DNA from: Craterostigma plantagineum
Taxonomy: Eukaryota; Streptophyta; Magnoliopsida; Lamiales; Linderniaceae
Assembly: GCA_027422505.1 (NCBI GenBank)
Contig: JAPQWV010000017.1
Location: 20,399,501-20,463,500 of the forward strand
Direction: 5' to 3'
DNA: 64,000 nt
Shown here: one piece after another, positions 46,401 to 58,017 of the stretch
Layout: each line of letters begins with the position of its first letter
Numbering within the stretch: position 1 is the stretch's first letter
The notes under the pieces: model-generated
The model's input: the letters and a program-made list of their open reading frames with translations, nothing else
Database searches by the model: none
What the model was told of the DNA's origin: nothing
Program-made: the position numbers and the translations under genes

Positions 46401-49133
46401 TGAATTATGGTGGTCGACGGGGTTCTCGTGGATCGAGGGGTAGCAAAGGGAAGCAAGTTGTTGGTAGTTCATCGTAAGATGACTACCAACAATATGACTC
46501 GAACGAGATGTTGGATATTGCCGGCGTGCTCGGCGAAGACTTCAACGAGGACGCCTTCGCGTACGAACCATCGCCAGGAGATGGCTCGCAACCCGCGCCC
46601 GCGCTGATGGAGACGGAGGTGGAAGCGAAAGCGCCTAAGCAAATCGGCACCGGCTGGCGGCTACAATAAGATATCTTCGCGGTACACTTCAAGAAGGTAC
46701 CTACTAGTATAGTTAACCAATTTAGAGCTATTTGTAACTACTGTGGTAAGGAATATCCGTTTAGAAAGAGGGGCGGATATGGGTCAATGATTCCCATCTC
46801 CATTCGAAACACCCGACTAGATTAGGAATAGGACAAACCCAAACTCAAATGTTCAACGGAACGAACTCGTCCACTAGGCTTGTCAATGGGGCGGGGATTC
46901 CCCGTCCCCGCGGGGATCCGCCCCAAACGGGGCGGGGAATCCCCGCTATTTTATCCCCGCGGGGCGGGGATGGGGAATAATCTATCCCATTGGCGGGGAC
47001 GGGGCGGGGACGGGGATTATAGTCCCCGCCCCGCGGGGATCCCCACCCCGTTCCCTGCCAAATATAATATCTAAATAAATAAAATTATACCTAAAACAAA
47101 TATTAAATAATATTTTTTATACAAATTTTATATTATTATAATACAAAATAAAATTTAAGTAATACTTTTTTTACCAAAACTGTATTATATTAATAAAAAT
47201 ACTTATTTAAAATAATTTAAATAATATTTACAATTTATATATATTATAAATATAATTTTTTTTAAAAACAGTCGCGGGGACGGGGAATCCCCGCGGGGGC
47301 GGGGACCCGGCGGGGACGGGGATGGGGACGAAATTTTCCCCGTTGAAGTCGCGGGGACGGGGACGGGGATTAACCGTCGACGCGGGGACGGGGATGGGGA
47401 TCTAATCCCCGCCCCCGCCCCGCCCCGTTGACAAGCCTAAGCATAACGACTTTGTTTCTTTACAACGAAGACGTTGCGCGCCGCGAGCTCGCGAAGTTCG
47501 TAGCCGAAAGCATCTTCCTTTTCTGTTTGCCGATGATCCCTTCGGGTTGCCGATGATCCGATCTATGAACATTCGATCAAAAAGACATATAACCCACAGA
47601 CGAAGAAAGTTTCGCGGAGTACACTTACGCGGGACACTAGGAAGACCGTACTCGCGCTTAAGCGCGACTTAATAGGTATATTAGATAATTTAGGAACTAA
47701 TGTGTCGATTTGCTCCGATATATGGAGCGATCATTGGCAATGTTCATCGTACATGGACGTGACATGCCACTGGTTCGATGATTCGTGGACGATACAAAAG
47801 CACTTGGTCGCATATAGTGAGTTCGCTGAACGCAAAAGGCGCAAAACATTGCAATCAAGCTTAGGATCTTATCAGAGTATATGATACTCAACAAAGTCTT
47901 TTCAGTATCGTTCGACAATGCGAGCGCAAACGGCGCGAGTATAGAACGCTTGAAGGAGTATTGTCAACTGTCAGTCGGAGGACGGTTTTCCACGTGCGTT
48001 GTTTTTGTCACATACTTAACCATTGTGTGCAAGATGAGCTAATTAGTTTAAAGGAACAAGTGCAACATATACGCTACGCAATCAGTTACCTGATGCGGCA
48101 CCCTTCTTTATGGAAGAAGTGGAAGCGTTTCTGCGCTAGGGAGGATGTTTCGGCCAAGAAGTTTAGTTTAGACGTACCCACCAGGTGGAATTCCACCTAC
48201 AAGTTGTTGTGTGGCTCGATGGAATATCGACAGCATCTCTACGACTTCTTTGTCAAAAACAGAGGAGAGTGTTGTCGTTCGAGTTACTTCCAGACATGTG
48301 GTACCCGTGCAACAGCTTATGTGAGATACTTCAAGTATTTCACGACGCCATTGAGGCGATGTCGGGTTCATATTACCCGACATCAATATTAGCCTTAGAT
48401 CATTGCGTTAAAGTTGCAATCATCCTCGACGGGCTTCGGTATATCCAGTAGTCGGCGAGGCCAATGGCAACATGACTACCAAGTGGCTCAAATATTTTCT
48501 TGAGTTATCGGATATCTTCCTTATAGCGAAGATACTGGATCCGAGATGGCGTTTAGAGGGTACGGGTAGATTACTAGAATGCTACTATTTGAAGATATAG
48601 TCGGGCCGTACCGTTGATAGCATTTATTGGAGTAGCGTACTTGATCGAGCGTATGACTCTTTAAAGGATCTCTATAAAGAGTATAAGCCCGATTTCGGTC
48701 ATGACTCTTGATCGGGATTGGGCCGCGGTCAGTCTAGTTCTAGTAGCAGCCGATCTTCACGATTAGTTGACTATTACAACATCCTCAACGCAAACAAGCG
48801 TCCAAGGTCCTCCCAAAACCCTACATAGAACTCGATAACTCCATGATGACGACTTTCGAGTTCGAGGACGACGATAGCTTCAACGTCCTTGGATGGTGGT
48901 CGAGATGTCGCCAACGTATCCAACATTTGCGAGGATCGCTCGGGAGATCTTTGCCGTCCCGGTTTCGACCGTCGCGGTGGAGCATGCTTTTAACATGGGC
49001 GGTTTGACTTTGAGCGGAAAGCGTTCGAACTTGGGTGTCGACAACCTCGAGTACCAATGTCTTCTCGATGATTGGGCTCGAGCCAAGTATCGCACCCAAT
49101 ATGACCCGACAGCGACTCGTCGGATGACCTTTT
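46401..49133 (+). pseudogene. hAT transposase (BED finger and dimerisation domain), broken
   Basis: From ATG 46401 (MNYGGRRGSRGSRGSKGKQ) several frames together give hAT family landmarks in order. A BED-type finger (FRAICNYCGKEYPF, about 46720-46765) comes first. TRKTVLALKRDLIG with VSICSDIWSDHWQ follows (about 47640-47740), then FHVRCFCHILNHCVQDEL and LDVPTRWNSTYKLL (47980-48210). A C-terminal dimerisation region comes last (IAREIFAVPVSTVAVEHAFNMGG, about 48920-49000). It should cut and rejoin the element's ends. A TAA near 46467, several frameshifts and the 565-bp MITE in the BED finger region abolish it. Confidence 0.8.
46875..47439. mobile_element. hAT-like MITE within the hAT transposase gene
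   Basis: The left end TAGGCTTGTCAATGGGGCGGG and the complement of the right end TAGGCTTGTCAACGGGGCGGG are near-perfect inverted repeats. They extend into G/C-rich GGGGATTCCCCGTCCCCGCGGGG arms around an A/T-rich core (47055-47265). It splits the BED finger region of the transposase. I did not find a clean target-site duplication (TCGTCCAC against AGCATAAC). Confidence 0.85.
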
Positions 49134-49239
49134 GAGGACACCACCGGTACAGAGACAAGCGGCGGCAACGGCGGTGGCGATGGCGAGGATTAGACTTTAG
49201 AGGCATTCGGCTAGGCGTGGACTCCACATTAACAAACAC

Positions 49240-49650
49240 GCCCGAAAAAAGATAAGTATCCATCTCTTATATTTTTTTTCATACAAATAATTGTTATGTT
49301 TATGGCTAACTAATGAATTGTTATTTTTAGGTACTTCAAGATTTGCACAAGCCAATTACGACGACGAAGCCCGGAAAATCATCTCTTATATTTTTTTCAT
49401 ATAAATAATTATTATGTTTATGGCTAACTAATGATTGTTATTTTTAGGTACTTCAAGATTTCCACAAGCTAATTCGCAATTACGACGACGAAGCCCGAAA
49501 AAGATAAGTATTAATCTTTTTAATATATAAATATTTATATCATTTATAACTAACAAATACTTATTTTCAGGTACTTCAATAATTGCACAAGCCGATTACG
49601 AGCGACGACGAAGCCCAAAAACAATAAGTAAATATTTAGATCTTTAAGTA
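49240..49650 (+). repeat. Three tandem ~115-130 bp units, each like an intron plus small exon
   Basis: Units have AAAAGATAAGTAT (donor-like GTAT), ATCTCTTATATTTTTTTCATA, ATTTATGGCTAACTAATGA, TTATTTTTAG (acceptor), then GGTACTTCAAGATTTGCACAAGC, ATTACGACGACGAAGCCC. They begin at about 49250, 49380 and 49505. A partial fourth GGTACTTCAAGATTTGC lies at 49859-49876. This is the 3' end of the hAT transposase transcript region. Confidence 0.75.
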
Positions 49651-50296
49651 ATTTTTATTCTTTTTAATTACACTTCTAGTATAACTTATGTTTACGCATT
49701 TTTTTTCACAGGGAAGGAGATTAAGAGTGGCTTCGCTTGTTCAGGCGCCATGCGCGTTAGCAACGTGTGAGCTATGGAGCCGTGACGAATCAAGTGAGTC
49801 CGGTACTTCTGCTTTCGTGCCTGAACTTGTTGAAGCCTTGAACGGGGAATCCCCTGACGGGTACTTCAAGATTTGCGGAGATCGGATTCGGACCGGACCG
49901 GACGGAGACTGAAAAGAAAACTTCTCACCATATTTTGTTTTAACTTATGTATTGTATTGTAATTGGTTCAATTAAAATTTTGTACTACAATTTTTTGGTA
50001 AAATGTTGTAGATTTTTCGTAAGTATCTTACCAATTATATTAATACATTTCGATACATAATTCGACCAAATAATATACCAGACCAAACTTTTATTCAAAC
50101 ATAAATATTAAAAAAAATCGGCGTTTAGTCAATGCGTTTGTCTAACCGTCAATCGGGGGCTGGTAACCGTCAACCGCCCCCGGCCGGTTAGACGGCGGAC
50201 TAACCGCCAACCGCCGGTTACGGTTAACCGACAGTTGTGCAAGTCTACTAAAACGCGATACATCACGCAATGCACTTTTAAAACATTGATTCAGCC

Positions 50297-50877
50297 TAAA
50301 GGTGAGATCATGAATAGATATACCTCTTCAATAAATTACAACCTCACACTATTCCATTAGATACTTTGAAATCTCACAAATACCTAAAAATCATGTAATA
50401 TTTCTTCGTTCTCTCGGCGTGACACATTTTCTGCCATTTTCATATCCAAGACCATGTGAAGTCTAAAAATTACCAAATAAATCAACGAATCGATGAAAAT
50501 GATAAACCATTTGATGCTTTTATAAAATGATATTATAAATAATATAAAGTCAGTCGGAACACTTGTGTTTGGAAGTCTTGGATTCAGACTGGCCCCTTTT
50601 AACGACCAAGATTTTAAGTCTTCTCATTGACAATTCATTCGTCTTTGTTGTGCTGATAGTGACGAAGCTTCCTTTAAAATGACGAATTTGTGTCATGAAA
50701 TGGAAAAAAAGGCCCACATTGCTTTCATTCAAGGAAGTACCAAAGTTGTCGACGTATGCAGTTGACAAAGTTTTCTTGGTCTTCACTGCAAAATGTGCAT
50801 TCAAAAGCAAGTGAATAGACATCCACTTTACATATATTAATATCCAAAAAAAAAAAATCAAAAGCAAATACTACAGT
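50297..50877. other. Upstream region of gene C
   Basis: AT-rich sequence with no coding feature, presumed promoter and 5' UTR of gene C. A run of A's (50849-50859) precedes the start by about 20 bp. Confidence 0.45.
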
Positions 50878-53800
50878 ATGTCCATGGACAAACCACGCTT
50901 CTTCTTCTTCATCTCTCTGTTCATACTGCTCACGCATGTCTACTCTCAGACAACAAACATAGCCACACCCACAGATCAAGAAACCCTAATAAGCTTCAGA
51001 AACTCAATAACCTCAGACCCTTACGAAATCTTAGCCAATAATTGGTCTGTAAATTCATCCGTATGCAATTGGATTGGCGTAGAATGCATCGATCAAAGAG
51101 TAACCTCACTGAACTTCTCAGGCTTCAGCTTCGAAGCAACTCTCGATCCAAGCCTTGAAAACTTGTCTCATCTCTCTTCATTAGACCTCAGCTCTAACCA
51201 ATTCAAAGGAAGCATACCTCTTCAGTTTGCTACTTTGCTACGTCTGAAGGAGATAAACCTCGGATTCAATAACCTAACAGGTGAAATCCCGCCATGGCTC
51301 GGTGCCTTGCCCGAGCTTGAAGCCATTTTCTTGAACAACAACAACTTCTCAGGCACAATCCCGCCATCGTTATGCAATAACCCGAGGGTGAGAATACTAA
51401 GTATAGCGAATAATCTTATCGAGGGTAATATCCCCCAAGAGATTGGCAATATGACTTCATTACAATCGTTAGATCTCAAGTTTAATGAGCTGACAGGCGA
51501 TATACCTTATGGGATCTTCAACTTGTCTGCTATCGAATCGATCGATCTCACTCGAAATAGCCTATCGGGCGCTTTGCCTGAGAATATGTGCGATCATATA
51601 CCGAGAGTTAGTTCCATTCGTATATCTGCAAATCTGCTAAGTGGGACGTTTCCTTTCGGTATTCACAAGTGCAGGAATTTACAAGTGTTGTCGGCGTCGT
51701 ATAACCATTTTAGCGGAAGCATACCGAGTTCTATAGGGCTGCTGGGCGATCTCAGATCGTTGTATATCGGAGTAAACGAATTCGACGGTATGTAATAATA
51801 TCATGGCCGCCTTTTTCTTCAGCTTGCTTTACATCAAATGATATTCTTTTCTGAAGCTAACTTGCTTTTTTCAGGCGAAGTTCCGTCGAGCTTAGGCAAT
51901 CTTTCGAAGCTAGATACCCTCAGCTTTCGAGGAGCGTCTTTGAAAGGGCAAATCCCGCCTTTCATCTTCTACCTATCGTCTTTAAAACTGATCGATCTTT
52001 CCAACAACAGCTTATCGGGGAACCTTCCCAAGAACGTCTGCGAAAGCCTTTACAATATCGAGCAGCTTTTTCTCAACGATAATCAGCTTTCGGGCCCGAT
52101 TACAGACAACACGTGGAACTGCAAAGCGCTTCGGGTATTGTCTTTGTCGACGAACAATATCTCCGGTAATATACCGAAGCAGTTCGGGAATCTCACCTCA
52201 CTTACGCATCTGTATCTAGACAACAACAACTTTACAGGTATGTGAAAAAAAGTCATCTTAACTGCTGTGTTTATTACGTTATTGGATTTGGGATAATGTA
52301 AGAAGATGAATTCATATATACATATGTTATTACAGGCGAATTGCCAGCAGAGATTGGAAGCCTTAAACTCGAGGAGATTAACGTCCATAACAACCGACTA
52401 TTCGGCCCAGTCCCATCGTCGTTCTTCAACATATCGACGATAACGATGTTAGAGCTCTCTCAGAATTCTTTCTCCGGACAGCTTCCGCGCACTCTCGGGA
52501 TTACGCTTCCAAGCCTAGAACAGCTATACTTAGCGAACAACACGTTCGGCGGCCCAATACCAAGTTCTATAGTCAACGCCACGAATCTCATGATCGTAGA
52601 CATGGGATACAATTCTTTCTCAGGGACAATACCTAACCTCAGCAACCTAAAATCCTTGCAGCGAATTTTCCTCGGTCTGAATAACCTAACGGGAGAATCT
52701 CCAGGCCAAGAACTTCGGTTTCTGACTTCGTTGACCAACTGTCGCCAGCTCGAGGTTGTCGAAGTATCGCAAAATCAGCTGAACGGCGTCTTGCCGCCTT
52801 CTATAGGAAACTTCTCTAGCTCGCTTAGGGTTTTTCGAGCTTTTGGGAGTCAACTAATGGGTTCTATTCCTAGCGAAATTGGGAAGCTGACAAGCTTGAA
52901 CGATCTTTACTTGGATAATAACGAGCTAACGGGGGTAATACCGAGCACGTTAGGGAATTTGGGCAACCTCGTACGCATATATCTCGAGCATAACAACCTA
53001 GAAGGGAACATACCGACCGATCTTTGCAAGATGAGCAACTTGGGAGATTTGTATCTTAGCGGTAATAATCTCAACGGTACGATACCTCCGTGCTTCGGCG
53101 ACTTCAAATACATCAGGGGATTGTTCTTGGATTCAAACAACTTAGATTCCAACGTGCCTCCGAGCTTGTGGAATCATAACGATCTGTTGTCCTTTAACTT
53201 GTCGACGAACAAATTGACCGGTTCGTTGCCGCCTAGTGTCGGGAATTTGCGCGCTGTAAGACAGTTAGACTTGTCTGTGAATCGTTTCTCAGGCGAGATT
53301 CCGAGCTCTATAGACAAGGCCGAGTCGTTGGTTTTCTTGTCTTTGGCTCACAATTCGTTTCAAGGGCCAATTCCGCCGTCTCTTGGGAACATAAAGAGCT
53401 TAGAATCGTTGGATCTCTCCTCCAACGATCTCTCTGGGAATATTCCCGATTCGCTCGAGGGACTCGTTTATCTGCGGAACTTCAAAGTCTCTTACAATAG
53501 CTTAAAAGGGAAGATCCCTACTTTAAATTTTACGGATCAATCTTATCTGAGCAACCCTAATTTGTGCGGCGAGGCTCGTCTTCAACTACCTCCGTGCGGA
53601 GAAGAGCAAACGGAGAGGAGCTCGGGAAGAAAAGCAAGCACTCTCTTGAAGTACATCTTACCTCCTATTTTAGCAGTCGCCGCCGTGGTAATAATCGTAG
53701 TTATCCTACTAATGAGACGACGAAAACCTAGTAAGGTCGAAGGTTCGTTAGCGAACGGTGCGTGGCAAGGAAGTTCTTACGTAGAAATTTCAGCCGCGAC

Positions 53801-54969
53801 GGACAGTTTTAGCTTGGGAAACTTGTTAGGAAGCGGAGGCTTTGGCTCCGTGTACAAAGGAACGATGTCCGACGGATCGAACGTTGCAATAAAAGTCTTC
53901 GACCTTCGCTCGGAGAGGGTTTCCACGAGCTTCGACACTGAGGTCGAAGTGCTTCGAAACATTAGGCATAGGAACTTGATAAAGATCGTTGGATGTTCGA
54001 CTAGCCCCGATTTTAAGGCTTTGGTCTTGGAGTACATGCCCAACGGAAGCTTAGCGGACTGGCTACATTCTTCGAAAAACGATATATTCTTGGATTTGAA
54101 GCAGAGATTGAGCGTAGCGACGGACGTAGCTTCAGCTATCGAATACCTTCATCTAGGCTTCGATTTCCCGATTGTCCACTGTGATTTGAAGCCTAGCAAC
54201 GTGCTTTTGGACAAACATATGACCGCTCGCGTTAGTGACTTTGGCATTGCAAAGCTCTTCGACGAAGGCGAGTTCATGGCTCGAACGAAGACCTTGGGGA
54301 CTATCGGATACATGGCGCCAGGTATTGTTCGTACCGAACTCAAATCTACTGAAAATTATGATATTTCTTAATTGTCATAAACTATTTCAAATACTTTAGC
54401 TTTACGAGCTCGACGAGCAAACAAGATCAGGCCACTATTAGAGCTCGTCATGCTCGAACCTAGTATTAAATTAGAGCCAGAGCTACAAAATGGGCCGACC
54501 TCAACTAATTCACACCCTTAGACACTAAATCCGCCAATCATTCAGCATTAATTTTATAGCACACACACTATTATGTAAACTTATTTCATCCATTTTTCAC
54601 GCAGAATATGGAAACCGAGGCATCGTATCGACCTACTGCGACGTTTACAGCTTCGGGATAATGGTTCTAGAGATGTGCACTAGAAAGAAGCCGACGGATG
54701 AAATGTTCGGCGACGGAAAGGACTTGAAGAGTTGGGTGAGTGATCCTTTACGGAGAGATAATGTTATCGAAGTAGTGGATCGACGTTTGTTCGGCGAAGA
54801 AGGCAAAGATAGAGGTTTTGCTGCAAGCAAGAAGTGTGTTAGCTCTCTCTTGAGCTTGGCGATGGAGTGCTTGACTGCTTCGCCCTTGGATAGGATTCGT
54901 ATTGGCGATGTAGTGGCCAAGCTTGAAAAGATCAAAACAACGTTTGAAGCTGAAACTGGCAGGAAATAA
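50878..54969 (+). CDS. LRR receptor-like kinase, subfamily XII (gene C)
   Basis: Third paralogue. Exons are 50878-51787, 51875-52237, 52336-54321 and 54605-54969. Introns are phase 1 GT-AG and the frame closes at 1207 aa. It starts MSMDKPRFFFFISLFILLTHVYSQ (a second ATG at 50884 is equally possible), then TDQETLISFRNSIT and SSVCNWIGVEC. LRRs, a transmembrane segment (PPILAVAAVVIIVVILLM) and a kinase follow, with LLGSGGFGSVYKG, AIKVF, HCDLKPSN (non-RD), DFGIAKLF and GTIGYMAPEY. Exon 1 resembles gene B more than gene A. The middle LRR stretch with ESPGQELRFLTSLTNC is shared with gene A. Intron 3 is 283 bp. Expected function is ligand perception at the plasma membrane; the ligand cannot be read from sequence. 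Confidence 0.9.
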
Positions 54970-55954
54970 GGCAGCAGCGCAGGATTTTTTGTAAAATATT
55001 GGGACCGTATTGTACTTAATTTCCTAATCGAAATATTGGAAAAAAAAAAAGACCATGATCGATCTAAATAGCTAGCTAAGGAACATCTAAAAAAGACAAG
55101 TGCAGCTCAAACACAGAATCGGAAACGAAATGGATCAGCAATCGAATTTGATCAGCGCGGGAGGGAGTATCATGTGGCAGCACCACGGACAGAAGAAAGA
55201 ATATCGAGTTGAAGTCTAAATTGCAATTCAATGCTAGAACGCAATCCCATGCCTTTTCTTCCAACTCGTCGGCATTTTTTAATATAGAAGAGGTTGCGAA
55301 TGTCGCAATGCAAAGCTCAAACAAGGACAAGGGGCCATCTTCAGTTTTCTTTCTGTCCCGTCGCTACCAACACTTTGCATTTCCCGCTCAAACCTTTTAC
55401 TATATGCCATCATTTCCATTTCTTTCCCGAAAACCGACTCTAAAGACAAAACAGACAACAAACAAAACATGCATGATACACAGCAAATCAAAATCAAGTA
55501 GTAATAGTAATACTTCGGTAGGATCAACAAAAATCTGCAACAATGACCAAACACAGCATTGGACGCAATGGGACTACCACACACAACTTTAAAACAAAGC
55601 TCAAGCATCTCGCGATAAAGATTTCAAAACACGGCAAACATAACACAGTCTCCAGTTGAGTCCTTATTATCTGAATCAAGTAAGGATTTATAATCTCTTC
55701 CACGTAAACCATGCCAAATGAATCCTATAACAAGAGAAAAAGAACACATAAGAAAGAGCAGCATGCATTCAACGAATCAATCAAACATGCATTCGATTTG
55801 ACAAACAAAGAACAGTTCATCACCTAATATAAAGGAGATACCTGGTAGAAGATTAGCACTTAGCAGCATACTCTTAAACCATCGCGAGCCCTCGCGCAAT
55901 GGTGCCGGCCGGCCGCCCAATCCCGGCACCATAATTGGTGAAGACGGCTGATTG
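54970..55954. other. Region between gene C and eRF1 (3' ends converge)
   Basis: Contains the gene C 3' flank and, on the minus strand, the probable eRF1 3' UTR. A GT-AG intron could begin at CCAG/GTATCTCC near 55,840 on the minus strand but is unproven. Open frames of 60-130 codons on either strand show no family resemblance. Confidence 0.45.
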
Positions 55955-57268
55955 CTAATCAGAATCTTCGTACACACCTTCACCGTCGGAGAGATCATCG
56001 AAAGTACGCACATCCAACTGATAGCGGAGTATTCCGCCGATGCCTCCAAAGCCTCTGCAGAACTGAGATCCCTCCTGCGACTTGTTGGTGACAAACTCGA
56101 GGGTGCATCCGAATTTTCTGTACTCGTTGGCAAACCATTCGAGGAGGGACATCTTCTCCACAACCTCCAATTCAGCTTTTGTCTCTTGGTCCCTGAAATT
56201 GCTCTGATCAGATTCTTGCTCCTTGTTGAAGTGTTTTATCATGACTTCGCCGGTCGTCGCATTCTTAAGCACATATCTAGTCACGTCGAGATTTTCCCAC
56301 ACGATTAGGGTCTCGACGGCTCCCATTTCAAGCACCTTCAGCGTGTCATCGATGCCAAAAACATACTTGCCAGTGTCCTGACTGATCTCCTCAAAGTACT
56401 TGCCTATCAGGCGTTTCTCTTGTATGAATTTCACGTTGGCTAGGATCTCAGAGGAGAGCTCGATCGCTTGGTTGAAACCGTTTTCCCCTCCGTAAGAAAC
56501 ATCCACTACGTTCAATATCTTTGCCTGAAGACGTGGATCGAACATATCAGACTGGCTCAGTTCTGTCTTAAAATCAGCTGACCCGGCGAGAATAAGTCCT
56601 GCAACGTTTGGCTGGCTGGTCTGAGGATTGATGAAATACTGCGTAGCAAGTTCAGCGGTCTTCCTCACGTAGTTGTGGCGCTTCTCCATACGCAGACGAG
56701 CAAAACGCAGGGCAGATTGTCCTCCTCTTCCGTGCTTCTTGGGAAGGTCAACTGTGAACTTGTGAAGAATCTCCCTAGTGTTACCGCTCAACGTTCCGAA
56801 AAGTGTTCCGTTACCATCCATTACGATGAAGCCAAATTTGTCATCAGATTCCAGGAGTTCGTTAAGCGCCTCGGTATGGAACTTGTTGTCGCAGAGATAG
56901 AGAGATGCATTAATAGGCTTGAAGGGCTCAAAGTCGATTGTGATTTTCTTCTCCTTCCCATCCTCCGTTACAATAGTTCCAGTGTAAAGCACAAGGCCAT
57001 TTGGAGGAACTTTACTGTAAAGTTTCAGCCTCTGCTGAGCAGAAGTAATGGCACCAAGGACAGATTGGCGATTTACCCTACTCTTGATGTTGGAAGCAGT
57101 TCCATATTCATCTCCGAGCATCTTCGTAACACGTGCAACTTGGTCGCGTGGAGGCATGATAAGAGAGATCATGCTGGTACCATTACCTCGAGCAGCTTCA
57201 AGTGCCTTGATGAGCTTCTTGATTTTCCATAACTCGATGTTCTTGTCTGTATCATGAGCATCTGCCAT
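55955..57268 (-). CDS. eRF1: Eukaryotic peptide chain release factor subunit 1 (eRF1)
   Basis: eRF1 recognises all three stop codons in the ribosomal A site and, with eRF3, triggers peptide release in the cytosol. The single uninterrupted frame gives 437 aa, the usual plant length. The start is at [20 protein letters not shown] (57268); upstream in-frame codons belong to the 5' UTR intron. Domain 1 has [22 protein letters not shown] (the NIKS decoding motif) and YLCDNKF (YxCxxxF). Domain 2 has [13 protein letters not shown], the GGQ catalytic loop. Domain 3 ends with an acidic [13 protein letters not shown] tail that contacts eRF3. No lesion is seen. Confidence 0.97.
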   Translation of the reverse strand: MADAHDTDKNIELWKIKKLIKALEAARGNGTSMISLIMPPRDQVARVTKMLGDEYGTASNIKSRVNRQSVLGAITSAQQRLKLYSKVPPNGLVLYTGTIVTEDGKEKKITIDFEPFKPINASLYLCDNKFHTEALNELLESDDKFGFIVMDGNGTLFGTLSGNTREILHKFTVDLPKKHGRGGQSALRFARLRMEKRHNYVRKTAELATQYFINPQTSQPNVAGLILAGSADFKTELSQSDMFDPRLQAKILNVVDVSYGGENGFNQAIELSSEILANVKFIQEKRLIGKYFEEISQDTGKYVFGIDDTLKVLEMGAVETLIVWENLDVTRYVLKNATTGEVMIKHFNKEQESDQSNFRDQETKAELEVVEKMSLLEWFANEYRKFGCTLEFVTNKSQEGSQFCRGFGGIGGILRYQLDVRTFDDLSDGEGVYEDSD

Positions 57269-57292
57269 TGCTTTGTTGATGTAAGACCGATG

Positions 57293-57921
57293 CTGCACAA
57301 GTCCAAATAAGATTAACGATCGACATAAAAGACAACTAACATGGTAGATTTGAGAATTCATATCAAAAGACAGCACTCAATAGGAAAGGGATTCCACATT
57401 ATGATTGATAACAGATAAAGGAAGCATAAATGAGCAGATCACTGTGTTTACATAAAAGTTCAAACAAAAGAAAAAAAAAAATAAACTAAAAGAAGTCACT
57501 TTGACGAGCTATTCATGCCGACGGATCACCTTTCAAAACATAGCAATAAAATCATTCAGGAAACCGAAAGATCAGCATCCACCAACATCGACTGGAAGAC
57601 ATCTCAAACGGAGAGACAGTTGAAAAAATAGCTCTCAAGTTTCATACGTTTGCTTATCATGAATCAAACAAAGAGGGACTCACAAAAACAATTTGTAAAA
57701 ACAATAACTTCACTAATTCAGATCTGGAGATGAAACTACCAATTTACATACACCAATTTCAATTACAATCCAATAATCCGATAACCTCATCCGATATGAC
57801 GTATTCTGGACACGAATCCGTCCTTCTTTTTAACAAAGGACAGATATACATAGCAAACACATCGAATCTACTACGAATATCATCGATAAATCAAGAACAT
57901 GTGTTGAAAAGCGAGACGCAC
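57293..57921 (-). other. eRF1 5' UTR intron (629 bp)
   Basis: On the minus strand the donor CCAAG/GTGCGTCTCG is at 57922/57921. The acceptor TTATTTGGACTTGTGCAG/CATCGG is at 57293/57292, 24 bases before the ATG. A leader exon lies from 57922 to roughly 57985. Introns of this kind in housekeeping genes often enhance expression; that role here is inferred. Confidence 0.75.
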
Positions 57922-58009
57922 CTTGGACGATGAGAGCAAAACCTAGCGGCACGGCAGCTGCTTGAGAAGTCCTTGTGACTTGTGAGAATGAAAGTATTCA
58001 ATCCATACG

Positions 58010-58017
58010 TTTATATA
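58010..58017 (-). promoter_or_regulatory. TATA box of eRF1
   Basis: TATATAAA on the minus strand, about 30 bases upstream of the presumed leader exon. Confidence 0.6.

Larger units (their letters stand above)
45598..50246 (+). mobile_element. hAT element carrying a decayed transposase, nested
   Basis: Ends are TAGACATGCTCAAAAACCG and, as complement of the right end, AGACTTGCACAACTGTCGG. The octamer ACTAAAAC flanks it at 45590-45597 and 50247-50254. Subterminal regions (45607-45860 and 50130-50235) are packed with CCGGCGGTTAC/GGTTACGG motifs in both orientations, likely transposase binding sites. The interior encodes a hAT transposase with several breaks and hosts a MITE. Confidence 0.85.
45067..50288. 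mobile_element. hAT element (same family as 20,189-20,905), interrupted by a second hAT
   Basis: The left end CACTCTTTTAAAAAGC and the complement of the right end CAATGTTTTAAAAGTGC are terminal repeats. Flanking octamers ATTCAGCA (45059-45066) and ATTCAGCC (50289-50296) agree at 7 of 8 bases. GCGCTATAGCGC-type subterminal motifs (45090-45210, 45565-45590, 50252-50275) match the 20 kb element. Removing the inner insertion leaves about 565 bp, similar to the 717-bp relative. Confidence 0.75.

Noticed and set aside
57269..57376. In-frame N-terminal extension of eRF1
   Set aside because: The extension lacks eRF1 similarity and contains the splice acceptor of the 5' UTR intron; plant eRF1 starts MADxHxxD.
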